Part shown: positions 9,674 through 19,141 of the stretch, one piece after another
How the letters are laid out: each line of letters begins with the position of its first letter
Numbering within the stretch: the first letter of the stretch is position 1
From: Balamuthia mandrillaris
Lineage: Eukaryota; Discosea; Longamoebia; Balamuthiidae
Direction of reading: 5' to 3'
Assembly (NCBI GenBank): GCA_031835245.1
Contig: JAVKOQ010000209.1
Location: forward strand, 15,001-79,000
DNA length: 64,000 nucleotides
The notes under the pieces: generated by a model
Seen by the model: the letters and a program-made list of their open reading frames with translations, nothing else
The model's database searches: none
What the model was told of the DNA's origin: nothing
Position numbers and translations under genes: made by a program

Positions 9674-11149
9674 ATGAAACAACAACAACAAATAGCCTAT
9701 GTCAGGGAGGACTCGGAGTACGTTCGTCGCTTTCTGCGCAAAGCGTTTGAGCAACGAGCGGACCGGTGGCAAGTCATTTGGGGGGACGAGCAACAGCCCG
9801 CCAAAGAGGAGCCTTCCCTCCTCCCCGAGGGGGTGTGCTTCCAATGGGACACGCACGACCGCCTTCGCTTTGAGCGCGTCTTGAAGGGCTCCCTCCTCGT
9901 CAACTCCTACTGCGTGACCAAGGGGCTCACCCGCAAGGCCCAGCTCTGCCGCTTTGCCAACAAGTACGCCTTCAAGAAGCCCCGCAGCGCCCTCGCCCTG
10001 GCCTTTCCCCGCACCGAGGTGGTGGACGCCGACCCCAACGACCTCGCCTGGTGCATGATGGACGTGCAGGAGGCCATGCAGGAAGAGCAGGAGGAGGGCG
10101 AGGAAGCAACGATGCCACCAAAGCATGAGAAGGGGGAGGGCCTTTGGATCTTGAAAGCCAGCGTGGTGAACAAGGCGGAGGGGGTCAACATCGTGCGCAC
10201 GCCCAACCAGGTCCGGAACTTGTTGCAAAAGTGGCCGGAGGTGAGGGAGTGGGTGCTGCAGAGGTACATCGAGCGGCCGTTGTTGGTGGATGGCAGGAAG
10301 TTCCATCTGCGGGCCTACGTGCTGGCGGTGGGCACCAGGAAGGTGTTCTTGCATGGGGACATGTTGGCTCTCTTTGCTGGAAGGGCTTACACTCTTCCTT
10401 CCTCTCAACAACAACAGCAACAGCAACAGCAACAAATAACTCCGAAAGAAGAAGAGAAGGCAGAAGAGGAGAAAATAGAGGAAGGCGAAGAGACAGGAAA
10501 GAGAAAAGGAAGAAAAGGACGGAAAGGCAGAAAGGATAGAAGAAGAGAAGGAAGAGAACGGCAACAAAACATAGTGGATGCCATCGATCGGTTAGCTCAC
10601 TTGACCAACACCGCTCTTCAAGCTCAACAACCAGACTTTCAAGAGGAACGTTGCGTTAAAACTCTGTCGGAATTGGAGAAGGACATCGGCCCACAACTTT
10701 GCTCTAGCATCTTTGCTCAATGCTGTCGAGTCGTGGAGGACACCTTTCGAGCCGTCTTTCGCGAGTTTGGAGCGTTCATGGCTTTGCCCAACTGCTTCGA
10801 GTTGTTCGGCTACGACTTTCTGGTGGATGAGAAGGGCAAGGTGTGGTTGTTGGAGATCAACGCTGGCCCGGACTTTAAACAAACCGGATCAAGGCTCGAC
10901 TATATCATACAGTCAGTCATGGAAGGGGCTCTTCAACATGGCCTAGATCCCTATTTCGAAGAGAAAGAAGAGAAAGGAGAAGACGCGACGAGGGAGAGCA
11001 AGCAGGAAGAGAAGGTAGAAGAGGAGGATGAGGCGTATTCGTTGTGTCCGGCAGAGGATGCTCCGTATACTGGCGGTGGTTTTCATCAAGTGCTTGACTT
11101 TAAGGCGCCTTCTTGGGGCACTCCTTCAATGCATATTGTGGATGAGTAG
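9674..11149 (+). CDS. Tubulin-tyrosine ligase family (TTL-like) ATP-grasp enzyme
   Basis: This intronless gene encodes 491 residues. The ATP-grasp core is clear: LLVNSYCVTKGLTRKAQL and ALAFPRTEVVD at the start. Then come WILKASVVNKAEGVNIV (nucleotide-binding lysine and glycine loop) and WVLQRYIERPLLVDGRKFHLRAYVL. Next is HLTNTALQ and finally FELFGYDFLVD with VWLLEINAGP, which carries the metal-binding Glu and Asn. These match true TTL and its yeast relative Pby1 better than the glutamylating TTLLs. A Gln-rich then Lys/Glu-rich insert of about 60 residues interrupts the domain at 10408-10560. The start at 9674 is chosen; an upstream in-frame ATG at 9626 lies in an AAAG-rich tract that is probably 5' UTR. 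Likely role: adding a C-terminal amino acid, usually tyrosine, to alpha-tubulin. Confidence 0.85.
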   Translation: MKQQQQIAYVREDSEYVRRFLRKAFEQRADRWQVIWGDEQQPAKEEPSLLPEGVCFQWDTHDRLRFERVLKGSLLVNSYCVTKGLTRKAQLCRFANKYAFKKPRSALALAFPRTEVVDADPNDLAWCMMDVQEAMQEEQEEGEEATMPPKHEKGEGLWILKASVVNKAEGVNIVRTPNQVRNLLQKWPEVREWVLQRYIERPLLVDGRKFHLRAYVLAVGTRKVFLHGDMLALFAGRAYTLPSSQQQQQQQQQQITPKEEEKAEEEKIEEGEETGKRKGRKGRKGRKDRRREGRERQQNIVDAIDRLAHLTNTALQAQQPDFQEERCVKTLSELEKDIGPQLCSSIFAQCCRVVEDTFRAVFREFGAFMALPNCFELFGYDFLVDEKGKVWLLEINAGPDFKQTGSRLDYIIQSVMEGALQHGLDPYFEEKEEKGEDATRESKQEEKVEEEDEAYSLCPAEDAPYTGGGFHQVLDFKAPSWGTPSMHIVDE

Positions 11150-11205
11150 TACAAGATGTTTTATTCATATTTCTTTCTGACTTGAGCTCTTCAACCTCTC
11201 CGTTT

Positions 11206-11208
<3 letters not shown>

Positions 11209-11244
<36 letters not shown>
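11209..11244. repeat. CT dinucleotide microsatellite
   Basis: About 17 CT units lie 60 bases downstream of the TTL-like stop codon, probably in its 3' UTR or the spacer. Confidence 0.95.
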
Positions 11245-11247
<3 letters not shown>

Positions 11248-11350
11248 CTCTCCATTCGAGTTATTTCTTTTTCTACGTTTCATATTCTTCGCGCTGTATG
11301 TACACCTGCTGGCCATGCATGCTGTCTTGAATCTCTTCATAGGATTCTGT

Positions 11351-11620
11351 TCAATCAATCAGGTGATCCCATGCCAGTTGCACTGCTTCATGGGCGTCAT
11401 GCCTGAGAGCTGGTTTGAGCAACCCTTCCTCTCCGTCCCCTTTCATTTTTTTTTTTTGGTGAGCACCACACTTTTCTGAAGTGTCCTCGAAAAGCCGGGG
11501 AGTACTGGCCAGCTGGCGACCAATGAGCGTGTTTCCCGCCAAAAACACGTATCCCTCCCCCAACATCTGTGAGGGGGCAAAGCGGGGAGGGTGAACGGAA
11601 CATAAGCGCCTGCGAATCAA
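11351..11620 (-). CDS. Possible small gene or terminal exon, weakly supported
   Basis: A minus-strand open frame reads GEGYVFLAGNTLIGRQLAS and ends AHEAVQLAWDHLID. A good 3' splice-site-like sequence (ccctcacag) precedes the codon ATG at 11562, so this may be the last exon of a short minus-strand gene whose earlier exons I cannot place. A run of 11 A in the frame argues that part of it is intronic. No family recognised. The rest of the 11.15-11.95 kb spacer shows nothing else that I can support. Confidence 0.25.
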   Translation of the reverse strand: MIRRRLCSVHPPRFAPSQMLGEGYVFLAGNTLIGRQLASTPRLFEDTSEKCGAHQKKKMKGDGEEGLLKPALRHDAHEAVQLAWDHLID

Positions 11621-11955
11621 CTGAGGATGCTTGTCATTTTGACTTCATGTTTCGTTGCCTTTGGTTCTTTTCTTTTTCTTTCTTCCAAAAAGTAAAAACA
11701 CACGTTGCCGCTGCACAAAGCTGACAGGCACCGCGCATTTCTGCTCGCTACACTTCTGCTACGCGAAGAAACCAGCTGAAAGAGAAAGAGAAAGCAGTAA
11801 CGAGATAGAGAGGAGGAAGCTGAAGCACTGCAAGGGGAGTCCTTCGCCGATTGAAAAGGTTCTTTGACACTACGGCCGCGCTACATTTTTTCCCTTGAAA
11901 GCATATTTTCACACACAATTTCAGACAATTATTTTTTACTGCGGCAAAAAGGGGA

Positions 11956-13272
11956 ATGCCTGGTCTTTGCAAGAACATAACCAGAGCTTTTTTGCTCGCC
12001 CCGTGTACGTTTGTGGTGCACGTCGTACTAGCTGCCTATTTTGTTGCCACTTTCGCCTGGCTTGGCTGCTGCATTTCCCTGGACAAACCATTTTTTTGGG
12101 TCATTTTATCGTCGTATCTTGTGCGTAGTGGCTCTCTTTCCCTGCTTTCGATTTTTGATTGTTAAACCTTGCGTTTATTTTGCTTTATTTCACAGCCGCT
12201 TGCACTCTGGGGAACGTTGTGCTTCAAAACAGAGAGCAGAATCAATAAAAACACACACAAAGACGTTGACGATTCAAGAGCGCCAACCCCTTTTGGGGAA
12301 GGAACGGGCGCCGAGGAGAGCGGCGCCGACTCAGAGAAGGAAACCGACGTTGAGGACGAGCAAGAAGCCATCTGCTGGACACCTCAAGGGACCGACCTCG
12401 AAGGACAACAGCAAGGCAAAACGGCTCAAACGGCGACTGATTGCGAGAAAGCATCGCATTGCGTTGTGTGACGCTGAATTTGGCAATGTGGAGGTTAGAC
12501 TTGTAGTCAAGGACCTTGTATTCGACCAATGGAAAGATAACCTCGAGCAGCGTGGAATGCACCGGTGTGAGGAATGGGGAAGTTTATTTCCGTGGCTTCT
12601 GGGGTGGTGAGCCTGTTGGCGTGCGGCTTTGGCCGGTAAAGGATGAGAACCTGCTGGTCAGAGGAAGAATCTACTGTGCAAAATATCTCACCCCCATCTA
12701 CATCTTGCGACGACCTGGACACGCTGCTGCAAAGAATGGAGTTGATAAAATACCGGTAGTGTAAGCGCTTTTTTACCACCTACTGTACTCCTATTGCTTT
12801 CTGTTGCCGTTTTTGTTTTTCTTTTGTTTTGCATTTGTTCATAAATTCGTTGTTTACAGTTGTTCTCTATTCGTGCAAGTCCTGGTTCGACTGCTATGCA
12901 ACCTCTGCTGACTGGAGTCATCAGGACCACATATCTTACTTTGAAGGACAACTTCTCGACGTAGTTCGTCGAGCAAGAATGGCCTCTTACTCTGCGCCAG
13001 AAGGGCCGAGCAAGTTGCGGCCTGCGAGACCCCGAGTCTTAGAAAGTCGCAAGTGCTGTTTCTGGGGAGGAGAATTTTCCCAAAACCTTGCTAGAGACGA
13101 GGAAGGACGCCGACAAGCGAAGAGGAGCTTTAACCAACGGTCGAGTAGCTCTTCTAACACGAACGACAGTAGTTCGGAGGAAAGGCAGCTGCGTTGGGCT
13201 CCTGTGCCGCCGCTATCTCGTCCGACAAACACCACTACCTTCGTCCGAGAAATGCTTCTACCCAAGGAGTGA
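11956..13272 (+). CDS. Putative membrane protein with two N-terminal spans
   Basis: The model has exons 11956-12120, 12196-12462, 12507-12755 (or 12758) and 12880-13272, about 358 residues. The first exon encodes a hydrophobic segment (TFVVHVVLAAYFVATFAWL). A second crosses the first junction, where exon 1 ending WVILSSYL joins PLALWGTLCF; this continuity across a GTGCGT-CAG intron is the main evidence. The soluble part is acidic and Ser/Thr-rich, then contains GEVYFRGFWGGEPVGVRLW. The tail is basic and Ser-rich. The second intron would be only 44 bases and the third junction is uncertain, so the distal half may be wrong or belong to a separate gene. I recognise no family. Confidence 0.45.
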
Positions 13273-13389
13273 AGATGACCTTACCGATGGAATTCTTATG
13301 TGGAAAAGCGACTGATTATGAGGAAAAAGAAATAAAGGGTTGCATTTTCTTCTCTAAAATCAGAAATATGTGTAGTGTTAGTTGTGCCT

Positions 13390-16167
13390 TCATAGGTTTC
13401 TGCCCTGGGCAATGCGCGCACGCAGAGCCTCCAGCTCCCTTTTATGTTCTGCATTGAGGCCAAGCCGTTCGCGGTGGGAATGCAGCTCATCACAATTCTG
13501 GTGAAACATTCTCCTGTCGAATTCGTACAATGCCTTTGTCTTTGTCACCTTTACCGTGGCACCAGTGGAACGACCACTTTCCTGGAAGTGAGCCGAGTAA
13601 CCATCTCTGCCTGGCTCCCTTGTAGAGTATTTGTTAACGAATGCCCGGGCCTCTGCGATGCTTTTGAAGCCAGAAAAGACTAAAGACTCTTGAGGACTTT
13701 GAAGAAAGCTGAAAAGGTGCGGATGGTCCACTTTGATTGGGTTGGGACGTTGCACGAAACTGAACTTTGGAGGACCATTGCCAACAGCTTGTTCCAGTTC
13801 TTGAACACGAGTTGTCAGAAGGTAAGAAATCAGCTTCTGGCAAAACGAAGGCCACTCTCCAAACAAAGACTTGTCATCCAAGTGTCGGAGAACATCGTTC
13901 ATCGTTCTAGCATCTCTTTGCATCCTGTCGCACACTTTCTGCCCCCGCTCAAGGTCATCCATTGCTGCGCACAGCACCAGAGCGGAAACGTGGATTGCTA
14001 CGAGGTTCTCGGTGCTGGAGCCCTCTTTTGTATACTCTGAAAGGTCTTGCCTATTTAAAAAGTCGTCAATAGCTTCACGGGCGATGGCCTGAGCAGCAAG
14101 AGGCGCAGTGGATACTAGGCACTGTGCAAGGCGAAGGCGATGGAGAAGAGTGATGGAGCCGGAGGAATGAAGCAGCGTCATAACGTGCTGGCCAATGTCC
14201 GTCCATGCATATTTTTCAATCAGAAGTTGCAACGGGCGCTGAAGGCTCCACTCCGAGGTTGGCGCTACAGCCCGAATCGGAGGTTGATGGTAGAAAGAGT
14301 ACCGCGAAGGTGGCGACTTTGTCTTCTCTGCATCACCTTTTTGCTTGAGCGCTTGTGCGAAAGCATCCACCATTTGAAGGGCTCGTTCAGAAGAGGAGTT
14401 TGTTTGCACGACAACCTCCAAGATCTTGGCTGCCGCTTCCAACCCTACATGATAGTCTTTGATCCAGGGCGCCACCATCTCCTTGACAGTTTGGAATAGA
14501 TTCTGTGAAGAAGCGCACTGCTCGTCGGAAATAGCAATAGCAAGCTGTTTGCCTAGAGCAGCTAGGTAGAAGCTGTTGTGGCTGAAGTCGGATGGCTCTT
14601 CGGCTCTAGCTAAGTCCAATAGGCGCTGCAAACGTGCGCAGTCGCCGCTGGGTAAGCACTGCAACAGGGCTGTGACGCTTTCAGCGATAGGCTTGTTCGA
14701 GAACGAGTATTCTGGTGGTCGTCTAGAAGCATCCTCCTTGGCTAACTTGCTCCACATGTCTAACAATTGGTCAAGCTTCCGTAGCTGCTCTTCTTTGTCC
14801 GTCTCCTCCATCACATAAAGCGAACCGCAATACAGACCGCCGTGAGCCATTCTAAATTCTACTTCCGTCTCCTTCGGCCAAATGACTAGAGCTGAGCGAT
14901 GGTAGGTAGTGGCCTTGGTGGCTCCTTCGTTGCCGGTGTATCCCTCAAACACGGTCTCTCCTTCGAACTTGAAAATGTCCTTTGGCTCACAACAGCCCTC
15001 TGCACAAGCTACTTCCGTCTCCCAGTCAAAGGTCAACTCTGGAAAATGGACCAGTTCTCCAGCCACGTTGTACCAGTGGATCTCTTCCGTACTGTCCTCT
15101 TCTTCCCAGTCATCTTCGCCGGGGTTGTTGTCCCAAGAAGTGTCTGCAAAGGTCCTGGTGTAGTCCACCGAAATGACAAAGAGGTTCACCCTGTGCTTAG
15201 GGTCTAGCAGTTCATTGGCAGAGCAGAGGGCACTCGCCAGCTCTCGGTCGTTGCCTTTCAGAGCGGCAAGGCCTCTCCCCGCAAGACCTTCCTCCGTGTA
15301 CAGATGCTCCAAAGGCATCACCACTATACCTCTCTTCACTCCCTTCCATCTTGCGATGGCCTTGGCAAACTCTGTCACACGGCGTTGGAAGGCGTCGCCT
15401 CCAAAACTTGGCGGAGGCAACCGAGGATTGGTCCAGATGAGATTGTACACCACGGCCAAGCGATGGCCAGAGGTGACCTCCCTCACCTCATGCTCCACAT
15501 CCGCGTAGTGCCCCGCAAAGTGGCATTGGAAAGCTGCCATGCCGGAACTCTCCCCAAAGTCGTACGTCTGCCTCACCCCTCCCTGGCTGACCACCAGAGC
15601 GCCTCCCTGGCAGCGGGAGGGCAGTTGGATGATGAGCGTGGCGAACATGCCCTTCTCCTTCTCCGTGTCTCGGTGAGGCAGGAAGTGGTCCCCTTGGCTG
15701 TAGAGCAGCAGCTTGTACGGGCGAGCCTCCACCTTACACCCAACGGCACCCAGCTGCGTGGCCACCTCTTGGGCGAGAGCGGCCACACTGGCCGTCCACA
15801 GGGGGTTGGCAAAGGAAAAGTCATTGGCGCTGAACTCCTTGGAGGAGCGCACACGGGTGTCCACCACCGTCTCCATGCCACGCCCATGCGGGGAGAGGGT
15901 TCCCTCCGTTTGAAGGAAGGAGGCGTCCGCAGCACCGAGCGGCACAGAGACCTCTCGTCCTTTGACCACCAGACCAGGAGCAGCGGGGAGGTTGGGCGCC
16001 GCACCGCCTACGCTCGTCTGGGTCGTTGCAGAAAGCTCCTGCATGAGCTCTGCTATCACGCTCAGCGTACTACCCTCTGCATCAACATCTTCTTCTGCTT
16101 CTGCTTCGTCTGCATATCTGGCTCGCTTGAGCGGTGGCTGTGGTGGTGGTTGTTCTTTCTTCTCCAT
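13390..16167 (-). CDS. Large 2OG-Fe(II) oxygenase, paralogue B
   Basis: This single-exon minus-strand gene encodes 925 residues and is intact. The catalytic set is conserved: His165 and Asp167 in LPHRDTEK, the distal His in DVEHEV and the Arg in SGHRLAVVYNL. It shares the full layout of paralogue A: an N-terminal Pro/Lys stretch, the oxygenase core, a long helical region, and the C-terminal block ending in RDGYSAHF and RATVKVTKTKA-like residues. It lacks the long Lys/Glu tail of A and ends LRARIAQGRNL. At nucleotide level the catalytic core is almost identical to A and C, while the rest is clearly diverged. It is arranged head to head with copy C, the two starts being 99 bases apart. Confidence 0.88.
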   Translation of the reverse strand: MEKKEQPPPQPPLKRARYADEAEAEEDVDAEGSTLSVIAELMQELSATTQTSVGGAAPNLPAAPGLVVKGREVSVPLGAADASFLQTEGTLSPHGRGMETVVDTRVRSSKEFSANDFSFANPLWTASVAALAQEVATQLGAVGCKVEARPYKLLLYSQGDHFLPHRDTEKEKGMFATLIIQLPSRCQGGALVVSQGGVRQTYDFGESSGMAAFQCHFAGHYADVEHEVREVTSGHRLAVVYNLIWTNPRLPPPSFGGDAFQRRVTEFAKAIARWKGVKRGIVVMPLEHLYTEEGLAGRGLAALKGNDRELASALCSANELLDPKHRVNLFVISVDYTRTFADTSWDNNPGEDDWEEEDSTEEIHWYNVAGELVHFPELTFDWETEVACAEGCCEPKDIFKFEGETVFEGYTGNEGATKATTYHRSALVIWPKETEVEFRMAHGGLYCGSLYVMEETDKEEQLRKLDQLLDMWSKLAKEDASRRPPEYSFSNKPIAESVTALLQCLPSGDCARLQRLLDLARAEEPSDFSHNSFYLAALGKQLAIAISDEQCASSQNLFQTVKEMVAPWIKDYHVGLEAAAKILEVVVQTNSSSERALQMVDAFAQALKQKGDAEKTKSPPSRYSFYHQPPIRAVAPTSEWSLQRPLQLLIEKYAWTDIGQHVMTLLHSSGSITLLHRLRLAQCLVSTAPLAAQAIAREAIDDFLNRQDLSEYTKEGSSTENLVAIHVSALVLCAAMDDLERGQKVCDRMQRDARTMNDVLRHLDDKSLFGEWPSFCQKLISYLLTTRVQELEQAVGNGPPKFSFVQRPNPIKVDHPHLFSFLQSPQESLVFSGFKSIAEARAFVNKYSTREPGRDGYSAHFQESGRSTGATVKVTKTKALYEFDRRMFHQNCDELHSHRERLGLNAEHKRELEALRARIAQGRNL

Positions 16168-16266
16168 CTCTGATTTTTTTTGCTTTTATGACACAATTTC
16201 TAAGAAAAATTTATAAATTTTCGTTCACTTTGACGGCGAAATTTCGGGTAACAACAATAAAAAGTA
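16168..16266. promoter_or_regulatory. Short divergent promoter region between oxygenase copies B and C
   Basis: Only 99 bases separate the ATG of copy B (minus) from that of copy C (plus). The interval is AT-rich with T-runs on one side and an ACAACAATAAAAAG leader just before copy C. It must contain the 5' leader and probably the core promoter of copy B, and once served copy C. No specific factor site can be named. Confidence 0.45.
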
Positions 16267-19019
16267 ATGGAGAAGAAAGAGGAAGCACCACAGCCACCGC
16301 TCAAACGATTCAAACGTGAAGCCAACGAGGAGGAAGAAGAGGAGGAAGAGGAAGCGGAAGAAGTGAAACTAAAAGCAGCAGAAGGAAATGAAGAAAGCAC
16401 TCTCCTCTCGCTGGCTGCCCTCATTGATAGGCTTCCTGAAACCACCAACACGAGCGTGGGTGGCCCTGCTTTACGTCTTCCTGCAGTAGCTGGGCTGGTG
16501 GTCAAAGGACGAGAGATCCCTCTTCCCCTCCACCCGTCCGATGCATCCTTCCTTCAAGCCGAAGGGAGCGTCTCCCCGCATGGGCGTGGCATGGAGACGG
16601 TGGTGGACACCCGCGTGCGCTCCTCCAAGGAGTTCAACCCCACCGACTTTGCTTTCACTCACCCCCAATGGGATGTATGCGTGGCCGCTCTCGCCCAAGA
16701 GGTGGCCACGCAGCTGGGCGCCACGGGATGCAAGGTGGAGGCTCGCCCGTACAAGCTGCTGCTCTACAGCCAAGGGACCACTTCCTGCCTCACCGAGACA
16801 CGGAGAAGGAGAAGGGCATGTTCGCCACGCTCATCATCCAACTGCCCTCCCGCTGCCAGGGAGGCGCTCTGGTGGTCAGCCAGGGAGGGGTGAGGCAGAC
16901 GTACGACTTTGGGGAGAGCTCCGGCATGGCAGCTTTCCAATGCCACTTTGCGGGGCACTACGCGGATGTGGAGCATGAGGTGAAGGAGGTCACCTCTGGC
17001 CATCGCTTGGCCGTGGTGTACAATCTCGTATGGACAGGGCAAAGATCGAGTGCTGGGGAGCATCCTTCATTCTGCAAACTCTCTTCTCGGTCCCGAGCAC
17101 AAACTCAGCCTTTTCCTGGCAACAGTGGATCACACCGTGACCTTCGATACCACCTACCATGGCTACAGCGAAGATTGGAAAAAGGCAGATATAGATGAAC
17201 AAATTCACTGGTACTCTGCGGTGGGGCAACCTGTGAAGTTTGATGATTTGTACATCGGCATCGAGTGGGAGACGGATGTGGCTAGCATGAAGTATTTGGA
17301 TGCAAAGCACATATTTAGTTTTGAGGGCAAAACGGAGGAAGAGGAATACACGGGCAACGAAGGTGCCTACACATCAACCACCTACCATCGCTCTGTTCTG
17401 GTCCTTTGGCCAGAGGCAACGGAGCTACGGGTAAGGATGAAATTTGGTGGTTTGCTAGGCGCTGTGCAGTTTGTGCTTGCTGCAAAGGACAACAAAGAAG
17501 ATCAGCTGAAGAAGGTAGAGCAAGTGTTGGAGATGTGGGCTACGGGTCAGGCGGACCACACAAGTATTATCGATTCCACAATTGAAGGTGCTGCACTGTT
17601 GTTGCAGTGCCTGCCCAGCGGGGACTTTTCTCGACTGCTGCGTGTCTTGGACCTGATTCAGACGATAAAGCCTGCCTACAAACTGGAGGATCTGGGCGAG
17701 CAGATCAGTCGCTCCATCTCTGACGAGCAGTGCGCTTCATCAGACACGGTGTTCCAAAAAGTCAAGGAGATAGCGGTATCATGGGTTAAGCAAGTAGGTG
17801 ACACTTATCAGTACGGAATAAAGGCCTCCTCGAAGCTCCTGGAGACAGTTGTGCAAACCAATGCCACTCCTACCCGAGCCCTTCAAATGGTGGATGCCTT
17901 CACACCACTCCTCAAAGAAGTAGAAGCGGAGGACTCAAAGGTGGGCTCATACTCATACAAAGAGCGGTTCAAAACACAGCAGTCAGCTCTTCAGCCGGCA
18001 TTGAAACTTCTTATAGAGAAATGGGCATGGCCGGATATTAGCCAACACGTCATGACTCTTCTTCATGCCGCACCCAGCTTCTTCACGCTTCGTCATCGTC
18101 TCTCCTTGGCCCAATCCCTCACATCAACAGCACCAATTGCTGCTCAAACCATAGCTCAAGACGCCATTGATGACGTTCTTCAGATGAAAGAAATAGATCA
18201 GTACGAAGGAAAGCAGCGGAAGCTGGACATGATCTACGTGCCAGCGCTGGTGCTGTGCGCAACCTTGGACGACGTGGAACATGGACAACAGGTGTGCGAC
18301 CTGGTGGTGAGAGAGGCTGGACGTACCGAGGCGATCCGCTATCTGGATGACAAGTCGTTGTTTGGAGCATGGCCTGTTGAAACTCCGAACTTCCCAGTTC
18401 AGAACTTTCCCAATGCATTCCTGTCGACATCCCAGAAACACCACAGAAATTCCACAACGAAGAAAGAATGAAGAAATGAAATTTCTTTTGTAATAAGTAT
18501 ATAAGACACCTCTTCGGAGGATAATAAAATAACAGCAATAACAAGAACTTGACCACACACACACACCACACTCGCACTACTGGTTCTGCGCACTCTGCCC
18601 CATACCTTCCAACATGGCCTTCCTTCTCGGAGAAACTGTTACGCACCCTGCTGGCTCCTCGTATTCAAGAGCTGGAACGGCTGGTGGCCAGAGGTCCTCC
18701 ACAGTTTACTTGGGTGCAACATCCTTCGCCTGCACAAGTGACCCACCCACAGTTGTTGAGCTTTCTGCAGGGGCCTCAACAGTCCACTGTCATCCATGGC
18801 TTAGGCGGCATCGGCGTTGCGCGTCACTTTGTTGCTCAGTATTCTAGTGGAAGGGGCTATTCGGCAAAACTCACAGCGCTTGGGCAAGGCACAACCGCAC
18901 GGGTGAGCGTAGAAAAGACGAGAGAGTGTTATGACCTTGTGATGAACACCTACAAGCAGAATTATGACGAACTTATAGCTCTTCGGAGTCGTGTGGCCCA
19001 ATCCGAGAGCAAAGGCTGA
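16267..19019 (+). pseudogene. Broken third copy (C) of the 2OG-Fe(II) oxygenase
   Basis: The gene is recognisable from start (MEKKEEAPQPPLKRF) to end (LRSRVAQSESKG) but carries three lesions relative to A and B. First, near 16774-16776 a run of four G has become three, shifting the frame just before the iron-binding LPHRDTEK. Second, around 17034-17037 the 171 bases of A from 7290 to 7460 are replaced by four bases, deleting about 57 residues and moving the frame back. Third, a 237-base sequence is inserted at 18376-18612 and brings a stop at 18469-18471. The long helical part between 17050 and 18375 stays open, so decay is recent or a shortened product is still made. The single-base lesion lies in a homopolymer and could be an assembly error; the other two could not. 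Confidence 0.85.
18376..18612. mobile_element. 237-base insertion with 8-base target-site duplication
   Basis: The octamer CATGGCCT occurs at 18368-18375 and again at 18613-18620. Removing one copy and the intervening 237 bases restores the reading Gly-Ala-Trp-Pro-Ser-Phe-Ser-Glu that aligns with paralogues A (GGWPFFCEE) and B (GEWPSFCQK). The insert has no coding capacity, contains a short CA run and an AT-rich centre, and shows no obvious terminal inverted repeats. An 8-base duplication is typical of hAT-type elements, so a non-autonomous relative is possible; a SINE or other insertion is not excluded. Confidence 0.65.
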
Positions 19020-19141
19020 AAGCGTAGAAGAAGCAGAAGATGGGGAGTCGATGGATGGTGTTGAGAAATTTTCAGAAGAAGACGACGCTCGAGCTCTTGA
19101 ACACATCACAACCGTTTATTGTATGTATTGCACTTTATTAT

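Noticed and set aside
15304-16173. Plus-strand open frames opposite oxygenase copy B, and the matching minus-strand frame at 6324-7412 opposite copy A
   Set aside because: The same antisense peptide appears opposite both copies only because the cores are nearly identical; the sense strand carries the conserved iron and 2-oxoglutarate ligands.
18475-18560. Treating the 237-base segment in oxygenase copy C as an intron
   Set aside because: It neither starts nor ends with suitable GT-AG sites at the alignment break, and it is flanked by an exact 8-base duplication, which fits insertion better.
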